NCBI GenBank assembly: GCA_018806915.1
Contig: JAGKQI010000022.1
Coordinates: forward strand, 62,001 to 126,000
DNA: 64,000 nt
Source of the DNA: Phytophthora colocasiae
Lineage: Eukaryota > Oomycota > Peronosporomycetes > Peronosporales > Peronosporaceae
Reading direction: 5' to 3'
Below are positions 42,300 through 54,080 of this stretch, one piece after another; positions within the stretch are counted from its first letter, which is position 1; every line of letters starts with the position of its first letter. A model generated the notes under the pieces. The model worked only from the letters and a program-made list of their open reading frames with translations, was not told the origin of the DNA and searched no databases. A program made the translations under genes and the position numbers.

Positions 42300-44660
42300 C
42301 TCTCCTTACACCTCTTCATGCGACTGCATCACGCCGAACCGGTTCCGATTAGCGTGGTCACGTAGGAACGCGCTCAATATGGCCCCACAGTTAAGATCAG
42401 CTTCTGTCGACCCACGTTGGCTCATCATAACCGACCCAGTGCACCAGAAATTCACGATAGATCCGGCCGTAGCGAGTTCGTTTCCCACTTCGCATGTCCG
42501 AGATCCGTTCGACCTCGTACTCATCGGCATCCAGATCTGGGACTCCAACTGTCCTCCGGAAGGAGGATCTCATCGAAAATCGAGCCGATCTGCTTCATCT
42601 ACCGTCAACTCGATCCGCGGTCGATCCGGGAAACTCCGCACCAGCTTTAGCTTAGAAACATGGACCACTGGGAAGATATGGTAATCAGATCCCGCGATCT
42701 CCAGCTTGATCGTGAATTCATTGAGCTTCTCTGCAACACGGAACGGAGCCGTGCCAAAGGTGAGCGAGTTTACCCGCATATCCTTCCTTTACACGATCTA
42801 GATATAGCCAAACTCGTGATCCAGCTTCGATCTGATGCGGATCGACATCCTCATTGTGCCGATCGGCTCGGTCTGCAATCGCCTCTCGCAGCCTAGCGTT
42901 GACCTGTTCCGCGACTGCTGGTAGTATCTCTGAAACCCGATATCTCCACCGTCTTGATCGCGATCGTGGCGTCTGGTCGACCTGATCGGGATCGTTGCTT
43001 CCAACGTCGATCTCGGATCCCATCCGTGTACCAAATAGTGAGGGGTATCTCCCCGAACCCGATCGTGAGCCGTGTTAATAGCGAACGTCAGTCTCTCCGC
43101 GTATTCATCCCAGTCCTTCTGATCGAGATCTTGAACGTACATCTTGATCGCCCTAGTCGCCGTTTGTACCATCCGTTCTGCCGTCCCATTGGCTTGTGGC
43201 CGGTAGGCCATCGTCGCCCGTTGTCGCTGCCCCAGGATCCTATTGAACGATCTGAAGAAGTCGGACATGAAACCCGGTTCTCGATCGTGCCTGGATCATC
43301 TCGCTAGCACCAAATCTGCGGAACACGCATTCTTCATAAGATCTGCGACGGTCTGGGCCGATCGGGAGGAACTGGCCTTCGCGATCACATATCCCGTGAA
43401 CAGATCTACCCAGATCAGTAGTTCGGTGTTGCCTTTGTTAGATCTGGGCAGGGAGGGTTTGCAGATTCCCCGGCGACTCGCCCCGGAACGTGGGCCTCCC
43501 CTTTCCAGTCTCACAGTCTACACACTCGCCTACGTATCGCTGCACGCTCCGATATAATCCCTCCAGTGGAAATGATCTCGGATCCGCTGATAAGTGCGTC
43601 CGATCCCCTGATGTCCCCTTCCTGGGAGTCGTATGGTAGTGGTGGAGGACATCCTGCTGTAGCGTTTCTGGAACTACGCGTCTCATCAGGCGGTCGCGAT
43701 CACCACTTGATCTCGGTCCTGGTGGGCAGTAAAACAGCAGATCTTGTTCATCTACCTCGTACTCGGAGGCGATCTTGGCGTAGGATCCAGATTCGGCTCG
43801 AGTAAGATCCGCGATCTGCCCAGCCAGGTACTTCTTTAGTCCTGCGATCCAGACCTCCTCGTCCTGGGTTCGCCTGATCCGATCAACCCGCATCTCCCGG
43901 ATCAGTTCCTCTTGCAGGACAGCGGCACCAGGTCGCGCTCGGGCTGCACGCGTGGCTACTGCCGACACTTGTGCAGTTCGATCTTCAACTCGAGGGACCA
44001 ACACCTCATCGAGCCGATTTAGGGTGATCAGATCGCACCGATCTGCCTCATCGTGGACCTCGATCCCGCTTCCTCGCTGCAGTGCGGCACTCGCCAAGCT
44101 ATCTGCGCTCCCATTCCAGTCTCTCTTCACATGGACAAGCTCATGATCCCCCCAATTCCGCAAGTGATCCAGCACCTTCTGTTTCAGTAACGTCAATCCT
44201 GGCGCCTTACAGTCGATCTCGCCCCGGACTTGTCGGATCACCAGGTTTGAATCGCCACAAACGACCAAACGGCGGCGCTCTAACTGTGCGATCATGCCAA
44301 GACCTAGCAAGAGTCCACGGTATTCCGCTTCATTCACGGTAAGGCTTTCAGCATAATCCGATCTAGCCTTGATCACTTTCCACTCTGGTAAACTCCACAC
44401 GATCGCGCTGAAAGCGCCTCCTCCTCGTTTCACGCGTGCCGATCCGTCGAAACTTATAACCCACAACTCCTCATCTGGGTCTACGGTGGGGATCGGCATC
44501 TGGATCCGACGTTTTGGCTCCTTTCGTGGCGCGATCGCGATCAGAGCTTCGTCGATCTCCGATCTGGGCGTTATGTTAGCTGCGATCGCCCCCAGTATTT
44601 CATCCTCCCCCTTCGTACACTTCGTGATCTCGAGTGTCCACGGGGACAGAAGAGCAGACC
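42300..44660 (-). pseudogene. pol: second RNase H, integrase and chromodomain of the 21.5-kb element
   Basis: Minus-strand copy of 59554-61906. The added RNase H has WVISFDGSARVKRGGGAF, TVNEAEYRGLLLGLGMI, VVCGDSNLVIRQVRGE and DWNGSADSLASAAL. The integrase zinc region reads HHYHTTPRKGTSG (altered by a frameshift) and VGECVDCETGKGRP. The core shows LIWVDLFTGYVIA, NGTAERMVQTATRAI. Tail and chromodomain follow to about 42306. Frame breaks occur near 43580, 43440, 43310 and 42950-42750. The second catalytic Asp region (HDREPGF) is readable near 43280. Confidence 0.8.
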
Positions 44661-47600
44661 TGTCGAGCCGAGCAGCGATCGCATCCGCGGCGATCGGTCA
44701 AGGAGGATCGTCGATGATCCAGCGGGTCCGGATCTCAGCGATCTCGGATCTGAAAGATTTTGCGGGTAAAGATCTGGACGAAGATCGCGCTCGGGGCTGG
44801 ATCAGTAAGGTCAAGTCAGCGTTCCAGCGTGATCAGGCTACGGAAGAAGAAAAATGCCTCACGTTTGCAGATCTGATGGTGGGACCGGCAAAGAACTGGT
44901 ACAGGCAGCTCAGTCGAACGACGAACAAGTGGGCGGATCTGCTGGACAGTTTCCAGACCCAGTATTGTGGGTTGGGTATGTCGGTCGCGTGGCAATACTA
45001 TCACGCTCACAAGCGATCGGAAGAAACTCCCCTTGATTATCTCTACCGGCTCAACGTGGCGGCTTTACGTGCTAGACCGAAGATCAAGGATGGGAGCCCT
45101 AAGGCCCGCCGGGAACATGTAGACCACTACATCGAGACATTGGGAGATCCGGAGTTAGCTGATCGGCTGACCCTACTCCGGCTGAGCGACGTCGATGAAC
45201 TGGAGGAAGTACTTCGGGCCCGGGAACGGGCGAAAAGCAGACAGCGTAAATCTGCGTTTGGATCGAAGTACAGACAAAAGGCACCGGCCAGTGCCCCCGG
45301 CAGCACCCACCCGAGCGGCGGTACGAGCGATCCAAACCCAAGATCCGAGCTCGGAATCAGAGGAAATATCCGGATCGGACGTATCCGATTCTGGAAGGCG
45401 ATCTCCGGAGGATATATCTTGCCGCGTCGGAAGACAAGCAGATCGGCACTGGGGCGTTCCCCACCAACAGGATCAGTCGCGATCGCAGGTGAACGCGCAA
45501 GATCGAGCCCGGATCGTGGATCGCAGGGGTACGTCAGATCACGATCGAGGTCGCTGTTCACACTGTGGATCGCGGAAGCATACGGATCTGGACTGCTGGA
45601 GACGTCTAACCTGTGAAAAGTGCGGAAGAGGGGTCACCCAACGGATCGCTGTCTGTATACCTGCCGTGGTTGTGGGGAGATCCATGAAGCTGGAGAATGC
45701 CCCATGGAAGAATTCTACAACCAGATCCGCAAGTGGTACGATCCGGCTCGACACGCTGCGTTGTTCCCCGAGAAGGTGGAGAAGATGTTAAACTAGGACG
45801 CTCGCCGGTTTGGAAACCGGTACGAGCCGAGCGTTCTGAGTACTGCATCTATGCATATGTGAACAAGAAATCGAGAGATCAAGATAGGAGAATTCGGATC
45901 TGCGCGGTAATACATGTAAGTTGCATTCAGAGCATTAGCTAAGATCGCGAGTCTTCCCCGGATCGATGAGTTCTCGCGATCTGGTGCGGAAGTGGCTTTG
46001 GATCTCAAGGAAGGAGAATCCAGGGGGTATTGGAAATACCACGCACCAGGAAAATGGTTCCGCCAAGCCAAGATCTCAGGCAAGATCAATCAGGAAAGAG
46101 CGATCTTGCTCTGGACACTGGCGCCGAGGTATCCATCTTGGATACCGCCTTTGCTCGTAAGATTGGGTGCCACTTGACACTAGTCAGAGACAGGAATGTG
46201 TTGGGATCGGTGATAATGTGTACACCACCGAGGGAAGAACGAGGATCAAGATCACGCTTGCGGGATACTTGGTATACTTTTCGATATTTGGATCGGGGAC
46301 CTATCCGGACAAGACACCATCTTAGGTATGGATTTCATGATTCCGGCTGGGGTCCGGATGGATCTAGCGAAGGGATCGATGTGCTTACCTAATGAAGTAG
46401 GGATCCCACTTAGCGGTCGCAAGAGATTGTACGGGAGAAGGTAAGATCGGTAAAATTGGAGGAAGATCTACATATCCCAGTTGGGGATCTGAAGAAATCG
46501 CATCGAGAGTGAAATTATCGGCGACGGAGAAATTGTGGGTGACCAGAGGTGACCAATGGGTACCTACCGTGGTAAAACGGACCCGGCCGAACTCGGTACT
46601 TAGTGATCACGAATTTGAGAGAGAAGATTTTACGATTGGATCACAGATTACAGGTCGGAATGGTACTTGATCAAGAAAAGTGCCTCGATTCCCGGGTTTG
46701 TGTCGATCGGATCCCGACGCTACATGGAGTGGCAGAATCTAGCTCTAGAAGCGACTGTGGACGCAAGACCAGAACCTCAGGAATCCGTAGAGATCCCCTT
46801 ACCGTCGGTCGAACGGCCGACCTACGTTACGCCGCGATCCATACTCCGCCGAGGTGGGGCAACCAAGACCGACCCTGATCCTGCGCCAATATCGACATTA
46901 GAACCTCGATCACCAACCGATACGGTCGAAGTCAAGGTCGCATTCATCGATCCCCAACCGGATCCCATGGATACCCCACCGATTACGATCAGTTCCGACA
47001 AGACCCCGAGTGGCGAAGCTGGGGGCGGTGAGACTGAGACGAATGAGAGCTTGCCAGATCAGGCCCCAGATCGGACAGATCGGACATGCGGAAGAAGAGA
47101 TCGAGGTAAAAACAGAAAAACCAGATTTTCAAATCGAGATCAAACATGAATCCGACGCCGATGCCGTCCCCATGGTTATAGACACCCCGATCTTGACAGC
47201 CAAGGACGGTAGGCTGCGTGATCAATCAACGGATGAACCGGATCCGACATCTCTTGAAGGGATTGAGAACGCCGATCAGACCCACTTTACACGAAAGTGG
47301 CGACTTCTCGGCCGAAGCATCTAGCCGATAATCTCGCAGTAGTACCAGAGATCCAGATCTCCACCACCGAAGAGGTCAGGATTGAAGATCTGCAAGTAGG
47401 GAATCCGGGATCGGCTACCCCGGAGGAGATCGAGAAACTTCGACAGATTATTTGGAAGAAGCGACATCTCCTGATCGGGAAAGGAAACGCACTTCCTCCA
47501 GCGGCCAAGGGTGTTATATGCGATATCGACGTGGGTGATGCAAAGCCGATCGCACAACGAGTCCGAAAGGTGGCGCCACAGTTCCGCGAAAAAGTATCGG

Positions 47601-48996
47601 ATCTTATCAAAGGACTCCTAGCTGCCAAGATCGATTCGGCCGTCGACCTCGCCCTGGGCATCGCCGATCGTGGTGATCATCAAGAAGAACGGTGTAGACA
47701 TCCGACTATGTATCGATTATCGGCTGGTGAACGGTCTCACAAGGCTGATGATCTACCCGATGCCTCTGATCAATGACCTGCTAGAAGATCTTGACAAGGT
47801 TCTGTGGTATTGTATATTAGACATGGCGAGTGGATTCTGGGTCGTATCAATGACCGATCGAGCTCGCGCGATCTCGGCTTTCATCACTCCATTTGGCCTT
47901 TTCGAGTGGAATCGCATGCCGTTCGGGCTGAAGAACGCCCCTCAGATCTATCAACGTCTTGTAGACAATGCCCTATATGGATTTTTGAAGATCTCCCAGT
48001 CCGGAGATATGGAAGGCTCTGCGGATGTGTTCGAATCAGGAATCCCGGAAGATCCCGGTCGCCCGTCGGTGCTAGGACGGAGATCATACATCGACGATAT
48101 CTTGATCACGGCTGGATCATGAGATCAAATGTGCGATCGGGTGGAAGCGCCTATTGGAGGCCTGCTGATAAGTGGAATCTCTCGATCAGTGTGGCAAAGA
48201 GCTTCTGGGGCATGGATAAGGTGGAATATCTCGGACACAAAGTGTCGATCGATGGATTGGAAGCAAACCCGAAAGACCTGAAGTCTCTGACGGATCTACC
48301 ATTCCCTGGATCACTCCGATCCATGCAATCGTTCCTTGGAAGTTTGAATTACTATAGTCGGTTCATCGAGGATTACGCGATCTATGCATCGGTCCTATAT
48401 GAACTACGTGAGGTGGAGTTCGCAGAACTGAAGAAGCGACCAGATCTACGAAAGATCATGGATAGCATGGACCTGATCACTCAAGATCCCGTCGCGCTTA
48501 AGTCGGATCGGGATAGATCACTAGATATCCCGACTCAAAGAAGCGATAGTACACCGGATCCTGACTTGGGGGCGATGTCTTCACCCTGTTCAAGCGAGAT
48601 CGGAGCCAACCTGGGCCTAAAGACTGGTGACGAGAGGTGGGGTAGGGCATACAGGGCGTTTACAGCCTTGAAGACCAAGATCGCGTCGACCCCGATCCTT
48701 CGCCACTTCGACACGACGAAGTTACCTGTGGTGATCGTGTACGCTAGTGACTGGGCGATTTCCGCCGCACTAATGCACGAACACGACCAGATCTACCACC
48801 CGGTCGCGTTTGCCAGCCGAACCTTGAAGACCAACGAGCTGAATTATAATGTTGCCAAAAAGGAGGTGTTGGCTCTACTTCGGATCTTGGATCTACACTA
48901 CACCTTGTTGGTGGGGCGTCGGATCAAGGTCCTAACCCGACACTCAACGCTTGCCTGGCTGTTCAAGTCTGCCGGCCTCCAAGGACGTCTGGGACA
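44661..48996 (+). pseudogene. inverted block: gag C-terminus, protease, RT of the 21.5-kb element
   Basis: 4336 bp with the same content and order as 55265-59553, but placed in the opposite direction to the flanking gag and integrase segments. Capsid domain: SDLKDFAGKDLDEDRARGWI, AWQYYHAHKRSEETPLDYLY. CCHC knuckles at about 45610-45690, the second broken by a frameshift. gag ends at TAG 45796. Protease (WTLAPRYPSWIP shows the frame broken at the DTGAE site), PSVERPTYVT linker, RT with DIRLCIDYRLVNGLT, RMPFGLKNAPQIYQRLV, SYIDDILITAGS. A TGA replaces TGG at 48120. RNase H 1: VIVYASDWAISAALMHEHDQ. It keeps 22 bases (near 47670) that are deleted in the other copy. Confidence 0.85.
45789..45836 (+). 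promoter_or_regulatory. gag-pol -1 frameshift signal (copy in inverted block)
   Basis: GTTAAAC (45789-45795) directly before the gag stop TAG, followed by the same two-part hairpin as at 56391-56438. Preserved without change. Confidence 0.75.
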
Positions 48997-50180
48997 TCTG
49001 TCCACCGGAACTTGGTATGCCCATATCGTCCGGATCGTATTCCCATGCATCCGGATCCGAGGCCGTAACGGACTCCATTTCAACATCCAACTCCCCTTTG
49101 ATCGGCGATCGGGGCGTCGCGAGATTCCGTTCTTTTAAGAAACGATCCATCGCCATTTGAAAGTAGTCGTCCAACTTGTTGCTCGATCCAGTGGAATTAG
49201 TCGTCGGCGCGGTCTGGTCTGTCCGGATCCGGCGATTTTCTTGCTGATCGGGCGTCTTGACCTCCAGTTTCGCAGCCACCGATCGCGTATCTTGTTTCTT
49301 CATGCGCGATTTCAGGAATTTGGCGCCGGGGAGGCCTAACGACATGCGTTGCAGCCTTCTCGGGCTATCGGAGTCTGGTTCCGAGGTCGCTGACGCGTAG
49401 CATGACGATCCAGTCTGATAGCCTGGATCGGGCGTGTTCAGCGGGCGTTTCGCCGACCAAGATTCTGAGAGAGTCGAATAGATCATTGGTCGCCGATTGA
49501 AGTGCTTCCAGTTCCAGGTCAAATAGGGAGTTTGGGTCGAACTCTCCAGCCACTAAGCCAGCTTCTTGGAGTAGATCAAGTAGGATCTTCACCGCGTTCA
49601 GGCGGTCAGAGCTAGTCCGGGGCTTCGACACCGGGCCGGCAAGGTTAGCGGACTTGTATGATCGTAAGAACGGGATCGTTACGCAAGGTCTCATTTAGCA
49701 TCTTCCTGTAATAGGCCTGCTCGATCGCGTCCTTGGTGATCGTCGATCCTGGGTTGATCACATCTTCTGGCTCTGAGTCTGGAGCTTTCAATTTCGTCCG
49801 GGTGCTCTTGATCTTCTTTTTCTTGGTCGATCTTGAAGCAACAGTGGACTTGGTGAGCAGATTAGGTTTCGGCTTTGCTGATTCCTTATCAGCTCGTGTG
49901 CGGACCTCGATTCTCATCGAGATCCGCGGTGGCTGAAGGGGCCTTTGGGAGGAATTCGAGGTTTTCTTCAAGATCTGGATTGCGATCCAGGTCTGCCTCG
50001 TGCCTGTCAGTAGAGATCCTCCCAGAACTCTGCTGACCTGTGGATCTTTCTGTTTTCATCGGTGCCTCCGTCGATCCAACTTTCGTAGGCACTTCCCCCT
50101 TGTTCTTCTTTTACCTTGACATCTTCTTGGGACTCACGGTGATATCCGAAGTCACCAGAAGATCCGGGCACGCGCACCAT
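48997..50180 (-). pseudogene. gag: gag N-terminal region of the 21.5-kb element
   Basis: Minus-strand copy of 54081-55264. It reads from MVRVPGSSGDFGYHRESQED at the primer site, with a lysine-rich part (STKKKKIKSTRTKLKAPDSE), ITKDAIEQAYYRKMLNETL, and then, in the next frame, SANLAGPVSKPRTSSDRLNA, ILLDLLQEAGLVAGEFDPNS and the region up to the inversion junction at 48997. The frame change near 49650 is shared with the copy at 54600. Confidence 0.8.
50162..50179 (-). promoter_or_regulatory. primer-binding site of the 21.5-kb element
   Basis: TGGTGCGCGTGCCCGGAT on the minus strand, one base after the LTR. Its complement fits a tRNA 3' end with correct geometry: T-stem CCGGG, acceptor CACGCGC, discriminator A, CCA. 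The tRNA identity cannot be named from this. Confidence 0.7.
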
Positions 50181-51569
50181 TGTGGTGGAGCGGATCTGCC
50201 AAAATCTTGTTAAAGCAGGTCTCGATCACCACTTGCGCCCAGACACCGACTAACGGAGGGGGTCCCCCGATGATCCGTGATCTTGTTGCGTGTAGTGTTC
50301 ACCTTGTGTACCCGTCGGTAGGCGGGTTACGCTCTTCCAGGTAACTTCTGAAGATGTCTTGGGACGAGAAGAATGTCTTGGGTGACGCAGGGGTGGTGAG
50401 ATAGCGTGGGAATACTTCACTCTACCTCGAAGGGGTTGATCCGGGTCACAGGCGAGTTCTCGAGCCTTGATCCGGTCGCCTGGTCTTCGATCCAGGTCTT
50501 CCAAAGGTCCAATGTTGGGGATCTGATCCCTTCCTTTACGATGCTTGCCGCTTCCTATAGCGGGTGTCTTGATGGTTTGAGAGTCGACGAGATCGTCAGG
50601 CCAAGCAGCCAATTCCTTCCGATCCGTAGTTCGCACGTAAAGGATAGATCACTAGATAGGGTAAAACTGGCCAATGCATTATCCAGAATTAACCTCTATG
50701 CTAGATCTCTTCTCCTTACCTTCTTGATGCTGGTGGGCCAATGTTATTCCCGGTTCCAGTCTTGGATGAAGGCACTTGTGAGGTCCAGAGCAAATTCGAT
50801 TCTGTTTATGATTATTCCTATGTCTACTAGTCCCATCCTCATCCGCTATCCTACGATTACCTGACATCCGGCTACACAGCTGCCCCTCCGATCTTCGATC
50901 TCGATCTCACCTAAGCCCTGATCGCGATCTCGATCTACCGATCTACCGATCTGCCGATCTGTCGATCTGTCGATCTGCTGATCTGTCGATCTGTCGATCT
51001 GCCGATCTCGATCAGCCGATCTGTCGATCTGTCGATCAACCATCTCGATCATCGATCTTGGTCCACCGTCTTGAACACTGATCTCGATCAGCAACCTTCA
51101 TACTTGATCTCGCGTGCCTGTGTCGTCGACATACCAGATCTTGATCTTCCTGGACTTGACCACCGCTCCCCATGCGACCAACGCTGCCATCATGCCCCCT
51201 CGGCAGCATCTCACGGTTATGTTGTCACCGGCCCACCATAGATCGCACCGGTCCCGACCCTCTGCTGCCTTGATCTCCTTCTCATGCGGCCTCAGGCAAG
51301 GCGCCCTTTTCTCCTCCGACCCTAAGCCGCTACGCGGGACCGTACGGCGGTTTCTCCAATCACTTAGTCTCACTCGACCAAGACGCCATCCATTCATCGC
51401 TGGCGAGATCGAGACGAACATCGATCTGGATCCATTCGTCAGCCATCGTTCGCGCAATCTGGGGTCATCAACTGACATCTTGCTTCGCCAGAGGCCCCTG
51501 TCGCTTGATCCGACTCTCTCTGGGCCTGACGTTGCCTTTTCTCGGATTTCTTATTCGCGCTTCACCACA
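50181..51569 (-). repeat. 5' LTR of the 21.5-kb element
   Basis: 1389 bp, near-identical to 30020-31407 except at the primer-site end, where 50181-50280 instead matches the LTR of the element at 52718. ATGT follows at 51570-51573. Confidence 0.9.
50924..51036. repeat. simple repeat CGATCTGT in LTR
   Basis: Counterpart of the array at 30762-30874, same unit order, so no length change since insertion. Confidence 0.85.
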
Positions 51570-52028
51570 ATGTGGACATCGTTGTCAGAGCAGCTGAAGG
51601 CGAAAAAGCTTCGGCTACTGGCGAAACCTAGCGACACCAGATGGGGATCTTTACTGGAGTGCTTCAACACGATCTTAGCCGCCGAGAGTTTCCTGTACTC
51701 AGCGGTGTCTGCATGGGAGTTTCTTGCTGCCAAGAGGAAGAAGCAAAAGAAGAAGCGTCGCGAAGTCTACGATTTGGTCCGACACCTTCTTGCCTCGTCT
51801 TACGAAGGCCGTGGCTGTTCTTAAGCCCATTGGGAAGATACTGAGCGGAATGATACTCCACTCTCCGAAGTTTATCGCGAGTTCTGTGAACTACCTACTT
51901 GCATTGATGAGGCCGGGCTAACAGCTAATGACACGAAGGCAGTCAAGGCTCTGATAAAGAAGCGTCTCGAATTCGTGTACAACGAGGCTCATGGCTTAAT
52001 GGCTATTTTAAATTCTTTAATATAGAGT
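51570..52028 (+). pseudogene. BED/hAT-type transposase-like gene, 3' half
   Basis: Continues the gene broken at 30019: WTSLSEQLKAKKLRLLAKPS, DTRWGSLLECFNTILAAESF and RREVYDLV in one frame, then FLPRLTKAVAVLKPIGKIL and, after another shift, PLSEVYREFCELPTCIDEAG and KKRLEFVYNEAHGLMAILN, stop at 52023. The KPSDTRWGS motif is typical of hAT-like DUF659 proteins. The dimerisation domain expected further on is missing; LTR-like sequence follows. Confidence 0.75.
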
Positions 52029-52069
52029 TCAATTTACCTTGTTACGACAAGTGCTATCTGCCTGTTGCT

Positions 52070-52717
52070 TCTCGTAAGTACTAGGCCGCAGCAAGACTAA
52101 GTGCTGTGTGATCTCTCACCTATCAAGCCCTTTATGGGGAGATCAGTGTAACGTAGAAACCTGAGAGGACCCACCTATTCCATTTCATAGTTGGGTCGTT
52201 TGTCTTGTCTCTAGCGGTAGCCCATTTCATATTGTACGTTTGGACAGGTTCTGAGAGCTAGACAGTCGCTCTTAGGATGCTCAGTAGACTGTTGTATATA
52301 ACCGATTGTGAATTGGTTTATTGCCTTCTAGATTAGAGGGTGGAGCGCGAAAGTTAAGGGGATACCAGACAGACAAGGTATCTGGTAGACATTCCCTAGT
52401 TGACCTGGAGTACTTGCTCACTGCTCAAGGAAAGAATAAGAGCAGCTGTATATTTGTACATCGGAGCACTGTATTGCGGTTATCTCGGAAGTCTAGTAAC
52501 AAGGGCTTCCCATTGTATTTATCTCTCTTTTGACGACAGAAATCTCTGGAGAACACTAGTGTCTACCAGAGAACGTTCAACTCCCAAGCGCTCCTGTGAG
52601 GACCAGAAGGACATCCGACGGTCTACGCAAGGTACCCTCACTCTCACACACACTCTCTCGACCCCGGCGAGGGTCAATTTACCAAGGGAACGAACCTACG
52701 AGGACAGCACAAGATAA
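52070..52717. mobile_element. LTR-like block related to the insertion in the Gypsy pair
   Basis: Matches about 8040-8697 (and the copy near 14700-15330) over nearly its full length, from GTGTGATCTCTCACCTATCA to GAGGACAGCACAAG, with scattered differences. The left 1.1 kb of that insertion (including the minisatellite) is absent. The homology stops at CACAAGATAA 52717, exactly where the next LTR begins, so the element at 52718 probably inserted into it. Confidence 0.7.
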
Positions 52718-54080
52718 TGTGGTGAAGTGGACGAAGATCTTTCCCGGAGAGGCGATATCAGCCACGAAGCCGAAGAGAGCCAGAACAAGCGACAGGGGGG
52801 ACCTGTGATGCCCAGATCTGAGTCGAATCAGACGAGGGTACGATGGGTCCCGCCGGGGAACAGGCGGCGGAGACACCTGCGGAGGGTCAAGTGGAGCGGT
52901 GTTCGTTGGTGATCCGAGTTCTGCCGGAAGGAAGAATGGGGTGATCAAGGGTGCCCTTGCGCGATCGGCAATGGTGGGGTCCCAAGTACGGTCTTGGCTC
53001 ACGGTTCACCCCGGCACCCTGGAGCCTTCTAACAACCTGATCCTGATTCTCCGGGCGGCGACGAAGCGGGATCACGTAGCGATCCTCTCCCGTTTAAGTA
53101 CAAGATCAGCTCCGGATCAAGCTCAGCCCCAGGCCCGATGCAGACTCTTCTGGTAACCTGATCCTGATTCTCCGAACGACTACCAAGCGGTATCTGGCAG
53201 CGATCAAGTCCCCGACTAAGTACGAGATCAAGTCCCGATTAAGTACGACATCAAGGCTAGGCTAAGTACGAGATCAAGTCCCGATTAAGTACGACATCAA
53301 GGCTCGGCTAAGTGCGAGATCAAGCTTCGGTTAAATACGAAATCGGCTCACGATCAGGGTTAGGGGAGCCAAGCTAGGGATCAGCCATGTAGCCAGTGTC
53401 ATGTGATCGTAGGATAGTAAATCAGGATGGGACCAGTAGGCATAGGAATAACCATAAACAGACTCGAATTTGCCCTGAACCACTCAAGTGTCTTCGCTGC
53501 GCCTGGAACCGGGAACTACATTGGCCCTACAAGCGTCAAGAAGGTAAGGATACGTGACCTAGTGTAGCGGTTAAGTCTGGATAATATATTGGCCAGCTTT
53601 GCCCTATCTAGTGAACTATCCTTTAAGTGCACACATCGGATCGGAAGGAATTGGTTGTTTAGCCTAAAGTCCCGTCGAATCTCGCCCCCTCAAGACCCCC
53701 GCTATCGGAAGCGGCAAGCATCGTAAAGGAAGGGATCAGATCCCGAACATTGGACTATTGGAAGACCTGGATCAAGAATCAGGCACCCGGATCAAGACTC
53801 GAGAGTTCGCCTACGACCGGGATCAAGTACTCCGAGGTGGAGTGAAGAACTTCCACGCCACCGCAAACCCCTGCGTCACCCAAGACTTTCTTCCGACCTA
53901 CAAGACACCTTCAGAAGTCACCTGGAAGAGCGTAACCCGCCTACCGACGGGTACACAAGGTGAAACTACACACAGCTAGATCACGGATCATCGGGGGACC
54001 CCCTCCGTTAGTCGGTGTCTGGGCGCAAGTGGTGATCGAGACCTGCTTTAACAAGATTTTGGCAGATCCGCTCCACCACA
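52718..54080 (+). repeat. 5' LTR of the large plus-strand element
   Basis: 1363 bp, TGTGGTG ... CACCACA. The right half is similar to the LTR of the 21.5-kb element, while the left half is largely different and carries a 46-bp tandem repeat. The partner LTR is outside the window. The left flank is GATAA. Confidence 0.85.
53218..53345. repeat. 46-bp tandem repeat in LTR
   Basis: Two full units (53218-53263, 53264-53309) beginning AAGTACGAGATCAAGTCCCG and differing by one base, then a decayed partial unit. Probably in the U3 region, where it could alter transcription. Confidence 0.85.

Larger units (their letters stand above)
30020..51569 (-). mobile_element. 21.55-kb ambisense Ty3/Gypsy element, with nested insertion and internal inversion
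   Basis: Bounded by two near-identical LTRs (30020-31407 and 50181-51569) that begin TGTGGTG and end CACCACA, and by an ATGT target duplication (30016-30019 and 51570-51573) inside the hAT-type gene. Element orientation is minus: primer site and gag start next to the right LTR. Contents from right to left: gag N-terminus (minus), an inverted 4.3-kb block with gag C-terminus, protease and RT (plus), RNase H, integrase and chromodomain (minus), then the convergent opposite-strand protein gene (plus) that is itself split by a 7.7-kb element. Without the nested insertion (and one copy of its target duplication) the element would be about 13.85 kb. It is clearly non-functional now. Confidence 0.9.
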
